This document shows, in pieces, positions 1 through 9,222 of a stretch of 64,000 nt of DNA; the stretch's first letter is position 1; each line of letters begins with the position of its first letter. This stretch comes from Comamonas fluminis (GTDB taxonomy: Bacteria; Pseudomonadota; Gammaproteobacteria; Burkholderiales; Burkholderiaceae_C): positions 3,733,501-3,797,500 of the forward strand of contig NZ_CP066783.1 of assembly GCF_019186805.1 (NCBI RefSeq). Direction: 5' to 3'. The translations under genes were made by a program, and so were the position numbers. The notes under the pieces were generated by a model. It was given only the letters and a program-made list of their open reading frames with translations, was not told where the DNA came from and did not search any database.

Positions 1-407
1 CGCTGGCACCCAACCTGTTCTTTGGCACCACCATTGCCGTGAACATTATGGTGTTGTCCAAACGCAAGACAGAGAACACCACCCAGTTCATTGACGCCAG
101 CGGCCTGTTCAAAAAAGAGACCAACAACAACGTGCTTCTGGATACGCACATTGAGCAGATCATGGCCGCCTTTGACAGCAAGGCCAACCAAGACCACTTT
201 GCGCAATCTGTTGAGCTGGAGAAGATTGCCGCCAACGACTACAACCTGTCCGTCAGCAGCTATGTAGAGGCCAAGGACACCCGCGAGGTGGTAGACATTA
301 CCCAGCTCAATGCCGAGCTGAAAACCACCGTGGCCAAGATCACCGAGTTGCGTGCCCAGATTGACGCCATCGTGGCAGAGATTGAAGGCGAGGAGTTGGA
401 TGCATGA
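1..407 (+). CDS. hsdM: Type I restriction-modification methyltransferase subunit M, C-terminal part (cut by window edge)
   Basis: The reading frame is open from the window edge (first full codon at 3), so the true start and the catalytic N6-adenine methyltransferase domain lie outside. The visible 135 residues begin with [20 protein letters not shown], a typical late HsdM segment just after the catalytic core. A helical tail follows, ending in a probable coiled coil ([19 protein letters not shown]) that would contact HsdS. HsdM methylates the recognition site in the HsdM2-HsdS complex. The stop overlaps the next gene by 4 nt, so translation is probably coupled. Identity rests on this segment and on hsdS and hsdR downstream. 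Confidence 0.9.
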   Translation, partial: LAPNLFFGTTIAVNIMVLSKRKTENTTQFIDASGLFKKETNNNVLLDTHIEQIMAAFDSKANQDHFAQSVELEKIAANDYNLSVSSYVEAKDTREVVDITQLNAELKTTVAKITELRAQIDAIVAEIEGEELDA

Positions 408-1402
408 GCGATGTCATCATCTACACCACGGATGACGGTGCCACCAAAATCGACCTTCAGCTTGAAAACGGCACCGCCTGGCTCTCACAGCTGCAAATTG
501 CCGAGCTGTTTCAGACCAGCAAGCAAAACATCAGCAAACACATTCAAGCGATTTTTGACGACCAAGAGCTGGATGAACAGGCAACTGTCAACCAACAGTT
601 GACAGTTCAAACAGAGGGCGAGCGCGAAGTCTCGCGCAGCATCACCCTCTACAACCTCGATGTGATCCTGGCCGTCGGCTACCGTGTGCGCTCACCACGC
701 GGTGTGCAGTTTCGCCGCTACGCCTCTACCGTTCTCAAGGAATACCTTGAAAAAGGCTTCGCGCTGAATGACGAGCGTTTGAAGGGCTTGGGTGGCGGCA
801 ATTACTGGAAAGAGCTGCTCGATCGCATTCGCGACATCCGTTCCAGTGAAAAAGTCATGTACCGTCAGGTGCTGGACTTGTACGCCACAGCAGTCGATTA
901 CGACCCCAAAAGCGAAGCCAGCCTGCGCTTTTTCAAAATTGTGCAAAACAAACTGCACTATGCCGCCCATGGGCATACCGCCAGCGAAGTCATCTACCTG
1001 CGCGTAGATAGCAGCAAACCCTTTGCGGGATTAAGCAGCTTCAAAGGAAGCCAGCCCACCCAGGCCGAGGCCATGGTTGCCAAGAATTATCTGGATGAGC
1101 AAGAGCTCAAGGTTCTCAACAACCTCGTGTCGGCTTACTTCGATCTGGCTGAAATCAACGCCATCGAACACAGAGAAATGCACATGGCCGACTTTGTGCG
1201 TGAGCTGGACACCATACTTGGGTCTGCAGGGCGCAAGTTGCTGGATAACGCGGGCAAGATTTCGCATGCCCAAGCTGAAAGCAAAGCCAAGGCAGAACTG
1301 CAAAAGTACAAAGCCCAAACCTTGGCCAGTGTAGAAAAAGCATACCTCAGCACCATCAGCACGCTGGAAAAGCAAGCCAAAAAAGAGAGCCGTAAAAAAT
1401 GA
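404..1402 (+). CDS. RhuM-family protein embedded in the type I R-M operon
   Basis: This 332-residue protein matches the virulence RhuM family, named after a Salmonella pathogenicity-island gene of unclear biochemistry. The N-terminal part ([21 protein letters not shown], then [13 protein letters not shown]) looks like a helix-turn-helix. The next block ([25 protein letters not shown], about residues 83-107) is the family signature. The last 40 residues are lysine-rich and probably coiled coil. It overlaps hsdM by 4 nt and hsdS by 4 nt, so it is translated as part of the R-M operon. RhuM genes recur in type I loci. Roles as a DNA-binding accessory, regulator or toxin-like factor are inference. 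Confidence 0.85.
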   Translation: MSDVIIYTTDDGATKIDLQLENGTAWLSQLQIAELFQTSKQNISKHIQAIFDDQELDEQATVNQQLTVQTEGEREVSRSITLYNLDVILAVGYRVRSPRGVQFRRYASTVLKEYLEKGFALNDERLKGLGGGNYWKELLDRIRDIRSSEKVMYRQVLDLYATAVDYDPKSEASLRFFKIVQNKLHYAAHGHTASEVIYLRVDSSKPFAGLSSFKGSQPTQAEAMVAKNYLDEQELKVLNNLVSAYFDLAEINAIEHREMHMADFVRELDTILGSAGRKLLDNAGKISHAQAESKAKAELQKYKAQTLASVEKAYLSTISTLEKQAKKESRKK

Positions 1403-2655
1403 GCAATGTGAATTTTTTGGAGAAGCTGCTGGATGGCGTGGCAGTGGAGTGGAAGCCTCTTGGAGACGTAGGAAGCTTCATTCGTGGAAATGGAATGCAG
1501 AAAAAGGACTTCATTGAAGACGGATTTCCTGCTATTCACTATGGTCAGATTTACACAAAGTATTCGCTTTCTGCCAAACACACCTTTTCATTTATTTCCA
1601 ATGATTTATCAGCCAAATTAAAGCAAGCCAAATATAACGATTTGCTATTAGCAACAACATCTGAAAATGATGAAGATGTTGTAAAGCCATTGGCTTGGCT
1701 GGGTGATGCTACAGCTATATCTGGTGACATGATGATTTTTAGGCATCAGCAGAATGTTAAATATCTGGCGCACTTCTTCAAAACAGGACAATTCCAAGAA
1801 GAAAAAAAGAAATATATTACTGGCGCAAAAGTGCGTAGAGTTTCTAGTGGTGATTTATCAAAAATAAAAATCCCCATCCCCTGCCCAGAAAACCCCGAAA
1901 AATCCCTTGAAATTCAGGCTGAAATCGTCCGTATTCTGGACGCCATGACCGCCCACACCGCCGAGCTTACCGCCGAGCTTACCGCCGAGCTTACCGCCCG
2001 CATGAAACAATACAACTACTACAGAGATAAGTTGTTGAGTTTTGAAGATGGGGAGGTGGAGTGGAAAACGCTGGGTGATATTGGCGATGTGAAGATGTGC
2101 AAGCGAATTCTTAAAAATGAAACCCAATCAGAAGGGGATGTGCCTTTTTATAAAATTGGAACATTTGGAAAAAAGGCTGATGCATTCATTTCTCTTCAAA
2201 TTTACGAAGCATATAAAAATAAATATTCATTTCCCCAAAAAGGCGACATCCTGATATCAGCATCAGGAACAATTGGTCGAACAGTTAAATTTGATGGGGA
2301 ACCTGCATATTTCCAAGATAGTAATATTGTCTGGATTTCAAATGATGAGAAAAAAGTGCTCAATACATACTTGTGGCACTTTTATAAAATAGCAAAGTGG
2401 TTTGTATCTGAAGGTGGAACAATTGATCGTTTGTATAACGACAATATTAGGAAGACCAAAATTCCTGTTCCATACCCTAACGATCCATCAAAATCATTTG
2501 CTGAGCAAAAACGTGTAGTCGCCATCCTCGATAAATTCGACACCCTCACCACATCCCTCGCAGAAGGCCTCCCCCGAGAAATCGAATTGCGCCAAAAGCA
2601 GTATGCCCATTACCGCGATTTGCTGCTGAGCTTTCCCAAGCCCGCAACGGTTTGA
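1399..2655 (+). CDS. hsdS: Type I restriction-modification specificity subunit S
   Basis: This 418-residue protein has the two-fold HsdS layout. The first target-recognition domain begins with EWKPLGDVGSFIRG (about residues 17-30). A central conserved spacer of helices carries three TAEL repeats (about residues 187-198). The second recognition domain begins with EWKTLGDIGDVKMCKR, and a second conserved helix follows (EQKRVVAILDKFDTLTTSL). Each domain reads one half of a bipartite DNA target. The DNA encoding the recognition domains is clearly more A+T-rich than hsdR, as expected for exchangeable domains acquired by transfer. It overlaps the RhuM gene by 4 nt. The recognition sequence cannot be read from the protein. 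Confidence 0.93.
   Translation: MSNVNFLEKLLDGVAVEWKPLGDVGSFIRGNGMQKKDFIEDGFPAIHYGQIYTKYSLSAKHTFSFISNDLSAKLKQAKYNDLLLATTSENDEDVVKPLAWLGDATAISGDMMIFRHQQNVKYLAHFFKTGQFQEEKKKYITGAKVRRVSSGDLSKIKIPIPCPENPEKSLEIQAEIVRILDAMTAHTAELTAELTAELTARMKQYNYYRDKLLSFEDGEVEWKTLGDIGDVKMCKRILKNETQSEGDVPFYKIGTFGKKADAFISLQIYEAYKNKYSFPQKGDILISASGTIGRTVKFDGEPAYFQDSNIVWISNDEKKVLNTYLWHFYKIAKWFVSEGGTIDRLYNDNIRKTKIPVPYPNDPSKSFAEQKRVVAILDKFDTLTTSLAEGLPREIELRQKQYAHYRDLLLSFPKPATV
1957..1992 (+). repeat. Three tandem 12-bp repeats encoding TAEL in the hsdS spacer
   Basis: Three exact copies of accgccgagctt run at 1957-1968, 1969-1980 and 1981-1992, followed by a half copy (accgcc). They encode TAEL-TAEL-TAEL-TA in the helical spacer between the two recognition domains. 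In the EcoR124 family, two versus three TAEL repeats change the spacing between the half-sites by one base pair. Copy-number change by slippage or unequal crossover would stay in frame. Confidence 0.95.
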
Positions 2656-2691
2656 CCTTGCAGCGCGGCGCCTTGCTTGCAGGGCTCTGCT

Positions 2692-2745
2692 GTAAGCATT
2701 TTTGGCCTCTAGTGCTTACTGGGACTGCGTAAGCAGCTATCAATA
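2692..2745 (-). repeat. Dispersed intergenic palindrome, copy 1
   Basis: In the hsdS-hsdR gap the minus strand reads attgatagctgcttacgca, then a short spacer, then agtaagcactagaggccaaa. This matches the family seen at 28853, 30262, 35770, 46204, 51160, 55650 and 59406: an ATAGCTG-type box, a GCGCTT-like left arm and an AAGCGCT-like right arm. It lies inside an accessory operon, so the element either moved into the island or predates its assembly. Confidence 0.6.
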
Positions 2746-2817
2746 GAGTAGTAAACGCATCCAACCTTTGATTACCCTTAGTCTGTCCTTCGACCGCCTT
2801 CAAATGCCCGACTACCC

Positions 2818-5800
2818 ATGAGTGAATACCAAACCATTGCGGAATCCAGCACCTTCATTGTTCTGAACAAGTACACGCCGCAGTGGGAGCCGGTCAACCC
2901 CTACCAGACGGAAGACGCGCTGGAGCGCGAACTGGTGCAAGATTTGGTCAATCAGGGTTATGAGTTTGTACCGGGCCTGAACTCGCCCGAGAAACTGCTG
3001 GCCAATGTGCGCGTGCAATTGCAGGCGCTCAACAAGGTGCAGTTTACCGATGCCGAGTGGCAGCGCTTTGTGACTAACTGGCTGGACAAGCCTAGCGACA
3101 GCATCGTGGACAAGACCCGTAAGGTGCACGATGACCATGTGCACGACTTTGTGTTTGATGACGGGCACATTCAAAACATCTACCTGCTGGACAAGAAAAC
3201 CATAGCCCGCAACAAGGTGCAGGTGATCAAGCAGTTTGAGCAAACTGGCTGCCACGCCAACCGCTATGACGTGACGATTTTGGTCAATGGCCTGCCGCTG
3301 GTACAGGTGGAGCTGAAAAAGCGCGGTGTGGCCATTCGGGAAGCCTTCAACCAGGTGCACCGCTATAGCAAAGAGAGCTTTAACAGCGATAACTCTTTGT
3401 TCAAGTACCTGCAGTTGTTCGTGATCAGCAACGGCACGGACACGCGCTACTTTGCCAACACCACGCAGCGCAACAAGAACAGCTTTGACTTCACCATGAA
3501 CTGGGCGAAGTCAGACAACAGCCTGATCAAAGACCTCAAGGACTTTACCGCCACCTTCTTTCAAAAGCACACGCTGCTGAATGTGCTGCTGAACTATTCG
3601 GTGTTTGACGTGAGCAATACGCTGCTGGTGATGCGCCCCTACCAAATTGCGGCCACCGAGCGCATTTTGTGGAAGATTACCAGCAGCCACGAGGCCAAGA
3701 AGTGGAGCAGCACGGAGAGCGGCGGCTTTATCTGGCACACAACGGGTAGTGGCAAGACCTTAACTAGCTTTAAGGCAGCGCGGTTGGCTACGGAGCTGGA
3801 GTTCATCGACAAGGTGTTTTTTGTGGTGGACCGCAAGGATCTGGACTTCCAGACTATGAAGGAGTACCAGCGCTTCTCACCCGACAGCGTGAACGGCTCA
3901 GACAGCACGGCGGGCCTCAAAGCCAATTTGGCCAAGGACGACAACAAGATCGTGGTCACCACCATTCAAAAGCTCAACAACCTGATGAAGAGCGAGGCCG
4001 ACTTGCCCATCTACGGTAAGCAGGTGGTGTTCATCTTTGACGAATGCCACCGCAGCCAGTTTGGCGAGGCGCAGAAGAACCTGAAGAAGAAGTTCAAGAA
4101 GTTCTGCCAATTTGGCTTTACCGGCACGCCCATCTTTCCGCAAAACGCCCTAGGCGCAGAAACCACGGCCAGCGTGTTTGGGCGCGAGCTGCACTCTTAC
4201 GTCATCACCGATGCGATCCGCGACGACAAGGTGCTGAAGTTCAAGGTGGACTACAACGATGTGCGCCCCAAGTTCAAAGCCATCGAGCAAGAGCAAGATG
4301 AAAAAAAGCTCAGCGCAGCCGAAAACAAGCAAGCCTTGCTGCACCCGGATCGTATTCGTGAGATCACGCAGTACATCCTGACCCATTACCGCCAAAAAAC
4401 CCACCGTCTCAAGCCCGGTGCCAAGGGTTTTAACGCCATGTTTGCCGTCAGCAGTGTGGATGCAGCCAAGGCGTACTATGAGAGCTTCAAGGCGCTGCAA
4501 GCGGGCAGCGACAAGCCTTTGCGGGTCGCCACGATCTTCTCGTTTGCGGCCAACGAAGAACAAGACGCTATTGGCGACATTCAGGATGAAAGCCTGGATA
4601 CCTCTGCCATGAACAGCAGCGCCAAGGAGTTTTTGAGCGCTGCCATCAAGGACTACAACGGGCTGTTTAACACCAGCTTTTGCGTGGATGGCGAGGGCTT
4701 TCAGAACTACTACCGTGATCTGGCAAAGCAGGTCAAAGCCAAAGAGATCGACCTGCTGATTGTGGTGGGCATGTTCCTCACGGGGTTTGACGCGCCCACG
4801 CTCAATACGCTGTTTGTGGACAAGAACCTGCGCTATCACGGGCTGATGCAGGCGTACTCCCGCACCAACCGCATCTTTGACGCTACCAAGACCTTTGGCA
4901 ATATTGTCACCTTCCGCGATTTGCAGCAGGCCACCGTGGATGCCATTACCTTGTTTGGTGACAAGAACACCAAAAACGTGGTGCTGGAGAAAAGCTACAA
5001 GGAGTACATGGAGGGCTTCACCGACCTGGTCAGTGGTGCAGCGCGGCGTGGCTTTTTGGAGGTTGTCAAAGAGCTGGAGGAAAAATTTCCAGACCCTGCT
5101 GCCATCGAGAAGGAATCTGACAAAAAAGCCTTTGCCAAGCTGTTTGGCGAGTATTTGCGCCTGGAAAACGTGCTGCAAAACTACGACGAGTTCGCCAGCC
5201 TGAAAGCCTTGCAAGAGGTGGACTTGAGCGACGCTGCTGCTGTCGAGGCCTTCAAGGCCGAGCACCACCTGAGCGATGAAGATCTGCAGGCTCTCCAAAC
5301 GGTCACTATTCCCTCTGAGCGCAAGGCACAAGACTACCGATCAACGTACAACGACGTGCGTGACTGGATACGCAAAGAAAAGCAAGGCGACGATACAGCC
5401 GCATCGACCATAGATTGGAACGATGTGGTGTTCGAGGTGGATCTGCTCAAGTCCCAAGAAATCAATCTGGACTACATCTTGGAGCTGATCTTTGAGAACA
5501 ACAAAAAGACCAAGGACAAGGCCACGCTGGTGGAGAATGTGCGCCGCGTGATTCGCGCCAGCATCGGCAATCGGGGCAAGGAAGGGCTGGTGGTGGACTT
5601 CATCAACCAAACTAACCTGGACCAAATTGGCGACAAGGCCAGCGTGATTGATGCTTTCGGCCAGTTCGCTCAGGCTGAGCTGCAACGTGAAGCACAGGAG
5701 TTGATCAACGATGAAAAACTCAATGCAGATGCCGCCAAGCGCTACATCACCACATCCCTCAAGCGCGAGTACGCCAGCGACAGCGGTACAGAGCTCAATG

Positions 5801-5916
5801 CCGTGCTGCCGAAGATGAGTCCGCTCAATCCACAGTACCTGACCAAGAAGCAAACGGTGTTTGGGAAGATCGCTGCGTTTGTGGAGAAATTTAAGGGGGT
5901 GGGCAAGCAAATTTAA
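2818..5916 (+). CDS. hsdR: Type I restriction endonuclease subunit R
   Basis: This 1,032-residue protein is full length for HsdR, the ATP-driven translocase and nuclease of type I restriction. The N-terminal nuclease domain shows VELKKRG near residue 165 (the ExK part of the PD-ExK motif). Two RecA-like motor domains follow, with Walker A GSGKT at residues 310-314, a DECH box at 408-411, and the motif III-like GFTGTPIF. The QAYSRTNR segment lies in the second motor domain. The C-terminal helical part docks on the M/S core. It follows hsdS by 162 nt that contain a dispersed palindrome. No frameshift or missing motif is visible, so the system looks functional apart from the part of hsdM outside the window. 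Confidence 0.96.
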   Translation: MSEYQTIAESSTFIVLNKYTPQWEPVNPYQTEDALERELVQDLVNQGYEFVPGLNSPEKLLANVRVQLQALNKVQFTDAEWQRFVTNWLDKPSDSIVDKTRKVHDDHVHDFVFDDGHIQNIYLLDKKTIARNKVQVIKQFEQTGCHANRYDVTILVNGLPLVQVELKKRGVAIREAFNQVHRYSKESFNSDNSLFKYLQLFVISNGTDTRYFANTTQRNKNSFDFTMNWAKSDNSLIKDLKDFTATFFQKHTLLNVLLNYSVFDVSNTLLVMRPYQIAATERILWKITSSHEAKKWSSTESGGFIWHTTGSGKTLTSFKAARLATELEFIDKVFFVVDRKDLDFQTMKEYQRFSPDSVNGSDSTAGLKANLAKDDNKIVVTTIQKLNNLMKSEADLPIYGKQVVFIFDECHRSQFGEAQKNLKKKFKKFCQFGFTGTPIFPQNALGAETTASVFGRELHSYVITDAIRDDKVLKFKVDYNDVRPKFKAIEQEQDEKKLSAAENKQALLHPDRIREITQYILTHYRQKTHRLKPGAKGFNAMFAVSSVDAAKAYYESFKALQAGSDKPLRVATIFSFAANEEQDAIGDIQDESLDTSAMNSSAKEFLSAAIKDYNGLFNTSFCVDGEGFQNYYRDLAKQVKAKEIDLLIVVGMFLTGFDAPTLNTLFVDKNLRYHGLMQAYSRTNRIFDATKTFGNIVTFRDLQQATVDAITLFGDKNTKNVVLEKSYKEYMEGFTDLVSGAARRGFLEVVKELEEKFPDPAAIEKESDKKAFAKLFGEYLRLENVLQNYDEFASLKALQEVDLSDAAAVEAFKAEHHLSDEDLQALQTVTIPSERKAQDYRSTYNDVRDWIRKEKQGDDTAASTIDWNDVVFEVDLLKSQEINLDYILELIFENNKKTKDKATLVENVRRVIRASIGNRGKEGLVVDFINQTNLDQIGDKASVIDAFGQFAQAELQREAQELINDEKLNADAAKRYITTSLKREYASDSGTELNAVLPKMSPLNPQYLTKKQTVFGKIAAFVEKFKGVGKQI

Positions 5917-6007
5917 AGAAAAGAGCTTGCCAGGAGCTTGATGTCGGAGGCGTGGAGGCTGCAAGGCACTTCTACAACTGACCCGCTGTTTCCCTTCACA
6001 CTCGACT

Positions 6008-6029
6008 CTATGTCATTCACATAGTTTTT
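6008..6029 (+). terminator. Weak candidate terminator after hsdR
   Basis: A 6-bp stem ctatgt/acatag with a 5-base loop is followed by five T, about 90 bp after the hsdR stop. The stem is A+T-rich, so its strength is doubtful. Confidence 0.35.
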
Positions 6030-6265
6030 AAAAATTCATTCAGATAAATTCTTTGCAGCGCCTGGGGCTAACTTTAATCTCTGCTTAGACGTTCACACCA
6101 GTTCTTATGGCAATTTGTTGATTTCCATCCAGAAGTGACCCACTAGCCCCCGTGTCACGTTTTGTCACCCCAATTGACAAAAATTTGACGTAATGTTCAA
6201 TGGCTATCAATTAATTTCTATATCCACAGCCAGCCTATCAACCAGCACATCTAGAGGGAAAGCGC

Positions 6266-6448
6266 ATGACAGTACCCATCCAGCTCCAATGCCTACCCCG
6301 CCGCAAGAGATCGACTCTCCAGCGCGCCATGCCTTTTGTGACCCTGCTAGTTCTAGCTGTCATGGGATTAGCAACGTTCAATGCCATGGCCGCTGACGTT
6401 GCACACCCGAGTATTAAGTTGGGTGCACACCGTTCGTCACCCCACTGA
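6266..6448 (+). CDS. Small hypothetical protein with a signal peptide; perhaps a truncated gene
   Basis: This 60-residue frame has a plausible ribosome site (gaggga, about 9 nt before the ATG). It has a basic N-terminus (PRRKRSTLQR), a hydrophobic segment (PFVTLLVLAVMGLATF) and an AMA-A cleavage site near residue 42. That leaves a mature part of only about 18 residues (ADVAHPSIKLGAHRSSPH). A strong hairpin terminator lies 35 bp downstream. It could be a real small exported peptide, or the 5' stub of a periplasmic protein gene whose remainder was lost. I recognise no family. Confidence 0.35.
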   Translation: MTVPIQLQCLPRRKRSTLQRAMPFVTLLVLAVMGLATFNAMAADVAHPSIKLGAHRSSPH

Positions 6449-6482
6449 GCTCGGCAGCATCAACCTCAAAAATTTTCACTAC

Positions 6483-6508
6483 AAGCCTGCAGATGCGGGC
6501 TTTTTTTT
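6483..6508 (+). terminator. Rho-independent terminator
   Basis: The 8-bp stem aagcctgc/gcgggctt (one G-T pair) has loop agat and runs into eight T. It sits 35 bp after the small exported frame. Confidence 0.75.
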
Positions 6509-6780
6509 CCACGAAAAAGCATCCATGCACACAGCAAACACGACCTGTAACCACCGCTTGGAGCCATGGATTCCAGCACTGGCACTCAGGGCGATTGCAG
6601 GCCGCAGTTACACGGTGCCCACAGCCGTGGCACGGTAACGGCCGGGAGGCCTATGGTCGCTGTACTGGCTGCTACCGTGCAAATCCAAACGTCTTGCACA
6701 AAGGCGCTGGTATTTGTGAAGCTCTAGATGGATAACCAAATAAAGGGCATGCCTTCACACGGCACATGCCTGATGCCGTA

Positions 6781-8187
6781 TCAGCCGCAACTCAAGCTGT
6801 AGCCATCGCGCCCATTGTCCTTGGTGGCATACAAGGCCATGTCAGCCAGCTTCAGCAACTGCCCCAGACCGTAGTTGCCAGGGGTTCTGGTTAATGCTGC
6901 TACGCCAATGCTGATTGTGGGGCGCAGCACCTGTCCGTCATCCTGCTCCAGCGCCAAAGCACGAACGGCCTTGCACAAGCGCTCAGCCGTTGCACAAGCT
7001 TCATGCCCGTCTACACCCTGTAGGAGCAAGGCAAACTCTTCGCCTCCAATCCGTCCCAGCAGCTCATTTGGCCGCAACGTCTGGATCACCGCCTTACTCA
7101 CGGCCTTCAAGACCTCATCTCCGGCCGAGTGCCCATAGGTATCGTTGACCTTTTTAAACCAGTCCAGATCAAGCATCAGCATCGCCACAGGCCTGCTGTC
7201 ATGGGCCAGCCGCACCAGTGCCCTCTGCGAGCGCTCTACGAATGCGGCCCGGCTCAGCATACCCGTCAAATGGTCATGAGTGGACAGGTGCTCCAGCTTC
7301 TGCAGCGTCTCTCTCCACTGTGAACGTGCACACGCCACGGTCAGCATCGTGACACTTAGCATGGCCAGCCCCAAGCGCATCGACATCGCGGCCGACACGT
7401 TCTGGTAGCTGAAATCAAAGCCCGCCCACACAAGGACGAGAACATGCCACGCGCCAATCAAAAAGCACAACAGCGATACGGCAAACACTTTGTAGCTGAG
7501 TGCGCACAGGATCAACCCCGGCAGCACCAGAAGTTGTGCCCCTGGCCCGCCGATATAGAGCGCCACGCACATCAATGTCACCAAGGTGGCCAAAGGCAAA
7601 AGAGACAAAGCGCCATCATTGCCAAACAAATGCCGCAGCTCACGCATCGGCGGTGCGTTGAGCAGCAAAGGCACAATCAGCATCATGTGCATGGCCTCTG
7701 CACCAAACCACATGACTGCCGTGCGCTGCCAGGGGCGTTGCATCAGGTACTGCACCATGCAGCCTCCCAGCACAGCCCCGACAACACAGGCAATGGCAAC
7801 ACCCACCAGCAAATGGAGTACCCCTGTGGGAGTGCGCATATCGATCACATGACTGGTGCGCGAGCGCAGGTACAACCACCCTGCCGCCACGCCGGCCATA
7901 TTGGAAAATGTCAGCGACAACACCTTGGGCAGCCAAACTTCACCCACGTAGCTGCCCAGCAGATAGCCACATGCCGCCATGGCCCAGCCTTGTGGCTGCG
8001 CCATGACAGGAAAGCGCACAATCAAGCCCACCATCAGAGCGTCGGCAATCCAGAAGAAAGAAAGCTGCTGGGGCGACTTGATAGCCGTCGCGGCCGCACA
8101 CGCTACAAAAATTATGCAGCCCAGTACTAGGTGCTCAAGCATCAGCCCAGCAGACTGGCGTCTCGTTTGAATCTCCAACACAGACAT
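6781..8187 (-). CDS. MASE1-GGDEF diguanylate cyclase
   Basis: This 468-residue membrane protein is a probable diguanylate cyclase making cyclic di-GMP from two GTP. Residues 1 to about 290 form about eight hydrophobic segments resembling the MASE1 sensory domain (SPQQLSFFWIADALMVGLIV near residue 38). A short linker leads to a GGDEF domain from about residue 300: the substrate-binding DLDWFKKVNDTYGHSAGDEVL region and an intact GGEEF active site. No EAL domain and no clear RxxD inhibitory site were seen. It stands alone on its strand. The start follows a run of nine G, an unusual ribosome-site arrangement described separately. Confidence 0.92.
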   Translation of the reverse strand: MSVLEIQTRRQSAGLMLEHLVLGCIIFVACAAATAIKSPQQLSFFWIADALMVGLIVRFPVMAQPQGWAMAACGYLLGSYVGEVWLPKVLSLTFSNMAGVAAGWLYLRSRTSHVIDMRTPTGVLHLLVGVAIACVVGAVLGGCMVQYLMQRPWQRTAVMWFGAEAMHMMLIVPLLLNAPPMRELRHLFGNDGALSLLPLATLVTLMCVALYIGGPGAQLLVLPGLILCALSYKVFAVSLLCFLIGAWHVLVLVWAGFDFSYQNVSAAMSMRLGLAMLSVTMLTVACARSQWRETLQKLEHLSTHDHLTGMLSRAAFVERSQRALVRLAHDSRPVAMLMLDLDWFKKVNDTYGHSAGDEVLKAVSKAVIQTLRPNELLGRIGGEEFALLLQGVDGHEACATAERLCKAVRALALEQDDGQVLRPTISIGVAALTRTPGNYGLGQLLKLADMALYATKDNGRDGYSLSCG

Positions 8188-8190
8188 GGG

Positions 8191-8199
8191 CCCCCCCCC
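8191..8199 (-). promoter_or_regulatory. Homopolymeric G9 tract just upstream of the diguanylate cyclase start
   Basis: On the coding (minus) strand the leader reads a, nine G, ccc, then ATG. The G tract takes the place of the Shine-Dalgarno sequence. Tracts of this length are prone to slippage, and a change of one or two bases would shift the distance between the purine run and the start codon. Confidence 0.5.
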
Positions 8200-8594
8200 T
8201 TGTCGGCAATGGTTCTACTGTGCCCAGTCACGCCGACGAGTGAATAAGCAATAGCTCAACCAACGAAGCACTCACACTTTTTCGCAAGGTAACTGTCGCA
8301 CACCGCCTCTTCGCATGTAGGACAAGGCGATGAACGGTACACGAGCACCCCCACCTGCATGCAAGTTCTCATCTTGCAGACGGTGTATTGCAGGTGATAA
8401 ATGTACCTGTTGACACAAAAAAAACCGTCTCAAAAGACGGCTCACTGATGATTACCCCTACAGGAGATTTCCTACGCCCACTCAGTCCCACTTGAAGCGC
8501 CGAGCAGGCGCAGTCTACGCTTCACCTCTTTTCAATTTTCACTCTGAGCCTGAGTGCCCCCTTCAAGTACCCCAGGCACGCCGGCATCCGCGGG
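8200..8594. other. 395-bp gap upstream of the diguanylate cyclase
   Basis: No gene was recognised. The stretch holds a leftward terminator at 8417-8440 and presumably the promoter of the leftward cyclase gene. The frame of the helicase remnant stays open back to about 8532, but the sequence resembles the helicase only from about 8595, so the left breakpoint of the remnant is probably near there. Confidence 0.45.
8417..8440 (-). terminator. Leftward rho-independent terminator
   Basis: Read on the minus strand, a 6-bp G+C-rich stem ccgtct/agacgg with loop tttg is followed by eight T. It would stop transcripts coming leftward from the IS/Septu side before they reach the cyclase gene. Confidence 0.7.
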
Positions 8595-8766
8595 CATCGG
8601 CGCTTTTACGACACAGTTGAGCGATTCCAAGGCGGAGAACGCCACACCATTCTCGTCAGCTTCGGCGTAGCAGATATCGACGTCATTGGTGGTGAGGAAG
8701 CTTTCTTGATGCAGCTACAGCGCACCAACGTTGCGGTTTCACGCGCGATGGGGAAGTGCATCATTG
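8595..8766 (+). pseudogene. Superfamily 1 helicase remnant, left fragment
   Basis: The plus strand encodes RRFYDTVERFQGGERHTILV, then a short stretch, then LMQLQRTNVAVSRAMGKCII. These match two late motifs of DNA2/UPF1-type superfamily 1 helicases: the TVxxFQGxE motif and the RxNVAxSRAxxxxIIV motif. The rest of the helicase is missing upstream. The frame is broken at 8766 by the insertion sequence and resumes at 10125. Joined, the two parts read KCIIVMPDALAAHIPEDK without a gap, so this was one gene. Confidence 0.75.
8763..8766. repeat. Target-site duplication, left copy (attg)
   Basis: The bases attg lie directly before the left end of the insertion sequence and again directly after its right end (10125-10128). 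Removing the element plus one copy restores the helicase reading frame exactly. Confidence 0.85.
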
Positions 8767-8794
8767 TGAGATAGCCCCCTGAATCTCCGGACAC
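8767..8794 (+). repeat. Left terminal inverted repeat of the IS2-group element
   Basis: It starts TGA, has a GCCCCC run at positions 8-13 and ends TCCGGACAC. It pairs imperfectly with 10098-10124, with one base inserted or deleted in the middle. Confidence 0.8.
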
Positions 8795-8829
8795 GGTCCA
8801 TCGTTTATCTTTGAGATAGGCATAGGACT

Positions 8830-9222
8830 GTGCGTATGACTAGACATACAGAGACGATTGAGGTCATCACCCGAGACCAGCGCAGGCGACGCTGGTCGGC
8901 TACCGAGAAGGCGGCCTTGGTTCGCAAAACTTATGAGCCAGGCATGAGCGTGTCGCTCGTAGCCCGCCAGGAGGGTGTGTCAGCGAGCTTGCTATTCACT
9001 TGGCGGCGACTGGATCGTGAAGGCGCGCTGGTGGCCGTGAGCGCAGGCGAAGCGGTTGTGCCAGCTTCGGAACTGGCCGCAGCTCGCGCCGAGATCGCCA
9101 AGCTGCAACGTGTGCTGGGCAAAAAGACCTTGGAGAACGAGATACTCAAGGAAGCCGTGGAGCTCGCCGCCGCAAAAAAGTGGATTGCGCGCTCGCCCTT
9201 GTTGCCGGGGGACGACCAATGA
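8830..9222 (+). CDS. IS2-group OrfA (transposase DNA-binding part)
   Basis: This 130-residue protein starts at GTG 8830 (ATG at 8836 is the alternative). It has the IS2 InsC-type helix-turn-helix [20 protein letters not shown], then [20 protein letters not shown] (about residues 20-58), and a leucine-zipper region [20 protein letters not shown] that supports oligomerisation. It binds the element's ends. Near its 3' end the sequence a-aaa-aag (9174-9180) allows a -1 frameshift into orfB, giving the OrfAB transposase. OrfA alone usually acts as a regulator. Confidence 0.92.
   Translation: MRMTRHTETIEVITRDQRRRRWSATEKAALVRKTYEPGMSVSLVARQEGVSASLLFTWRRLDREGALVAVSAGEAVVPASELAAARAEIAKLQRVLGKKTLENEILKEAVELAAAKKWIARSPLLPGDDQ
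9174..9180 (+). promoter_or_regulatory. Programmed -1 frameshift slippery site (A6G)
   Basis: In the orfA frame the bases read gcA-AAA-AAG. A -1 slip on the last codon places the ribosome on GTG at 9180, the first codon of the orfB frame. This heptamer is a classical slippery sequence of IS3-family elements. Confidence 0.85.

Larger units (their letters stand above)
5917..6780. other. Poorly coding 864-bp gap between hsdR and the diguanylate cyclase
   Basis: No recognisable gene fills this stretch. It holds a weak terminator after hsdR, a small exported-looking open frame at 6266-6448 and a clear hairpin terminator at 6483-6508. The first 350 bp are A+T-rich, with imperfect TTGAC-type boxes near 6175 and 6185. 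The last 270 bp have only short frames with no family resemblance. It may be decayed island sequence. Confidence 0.5.
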
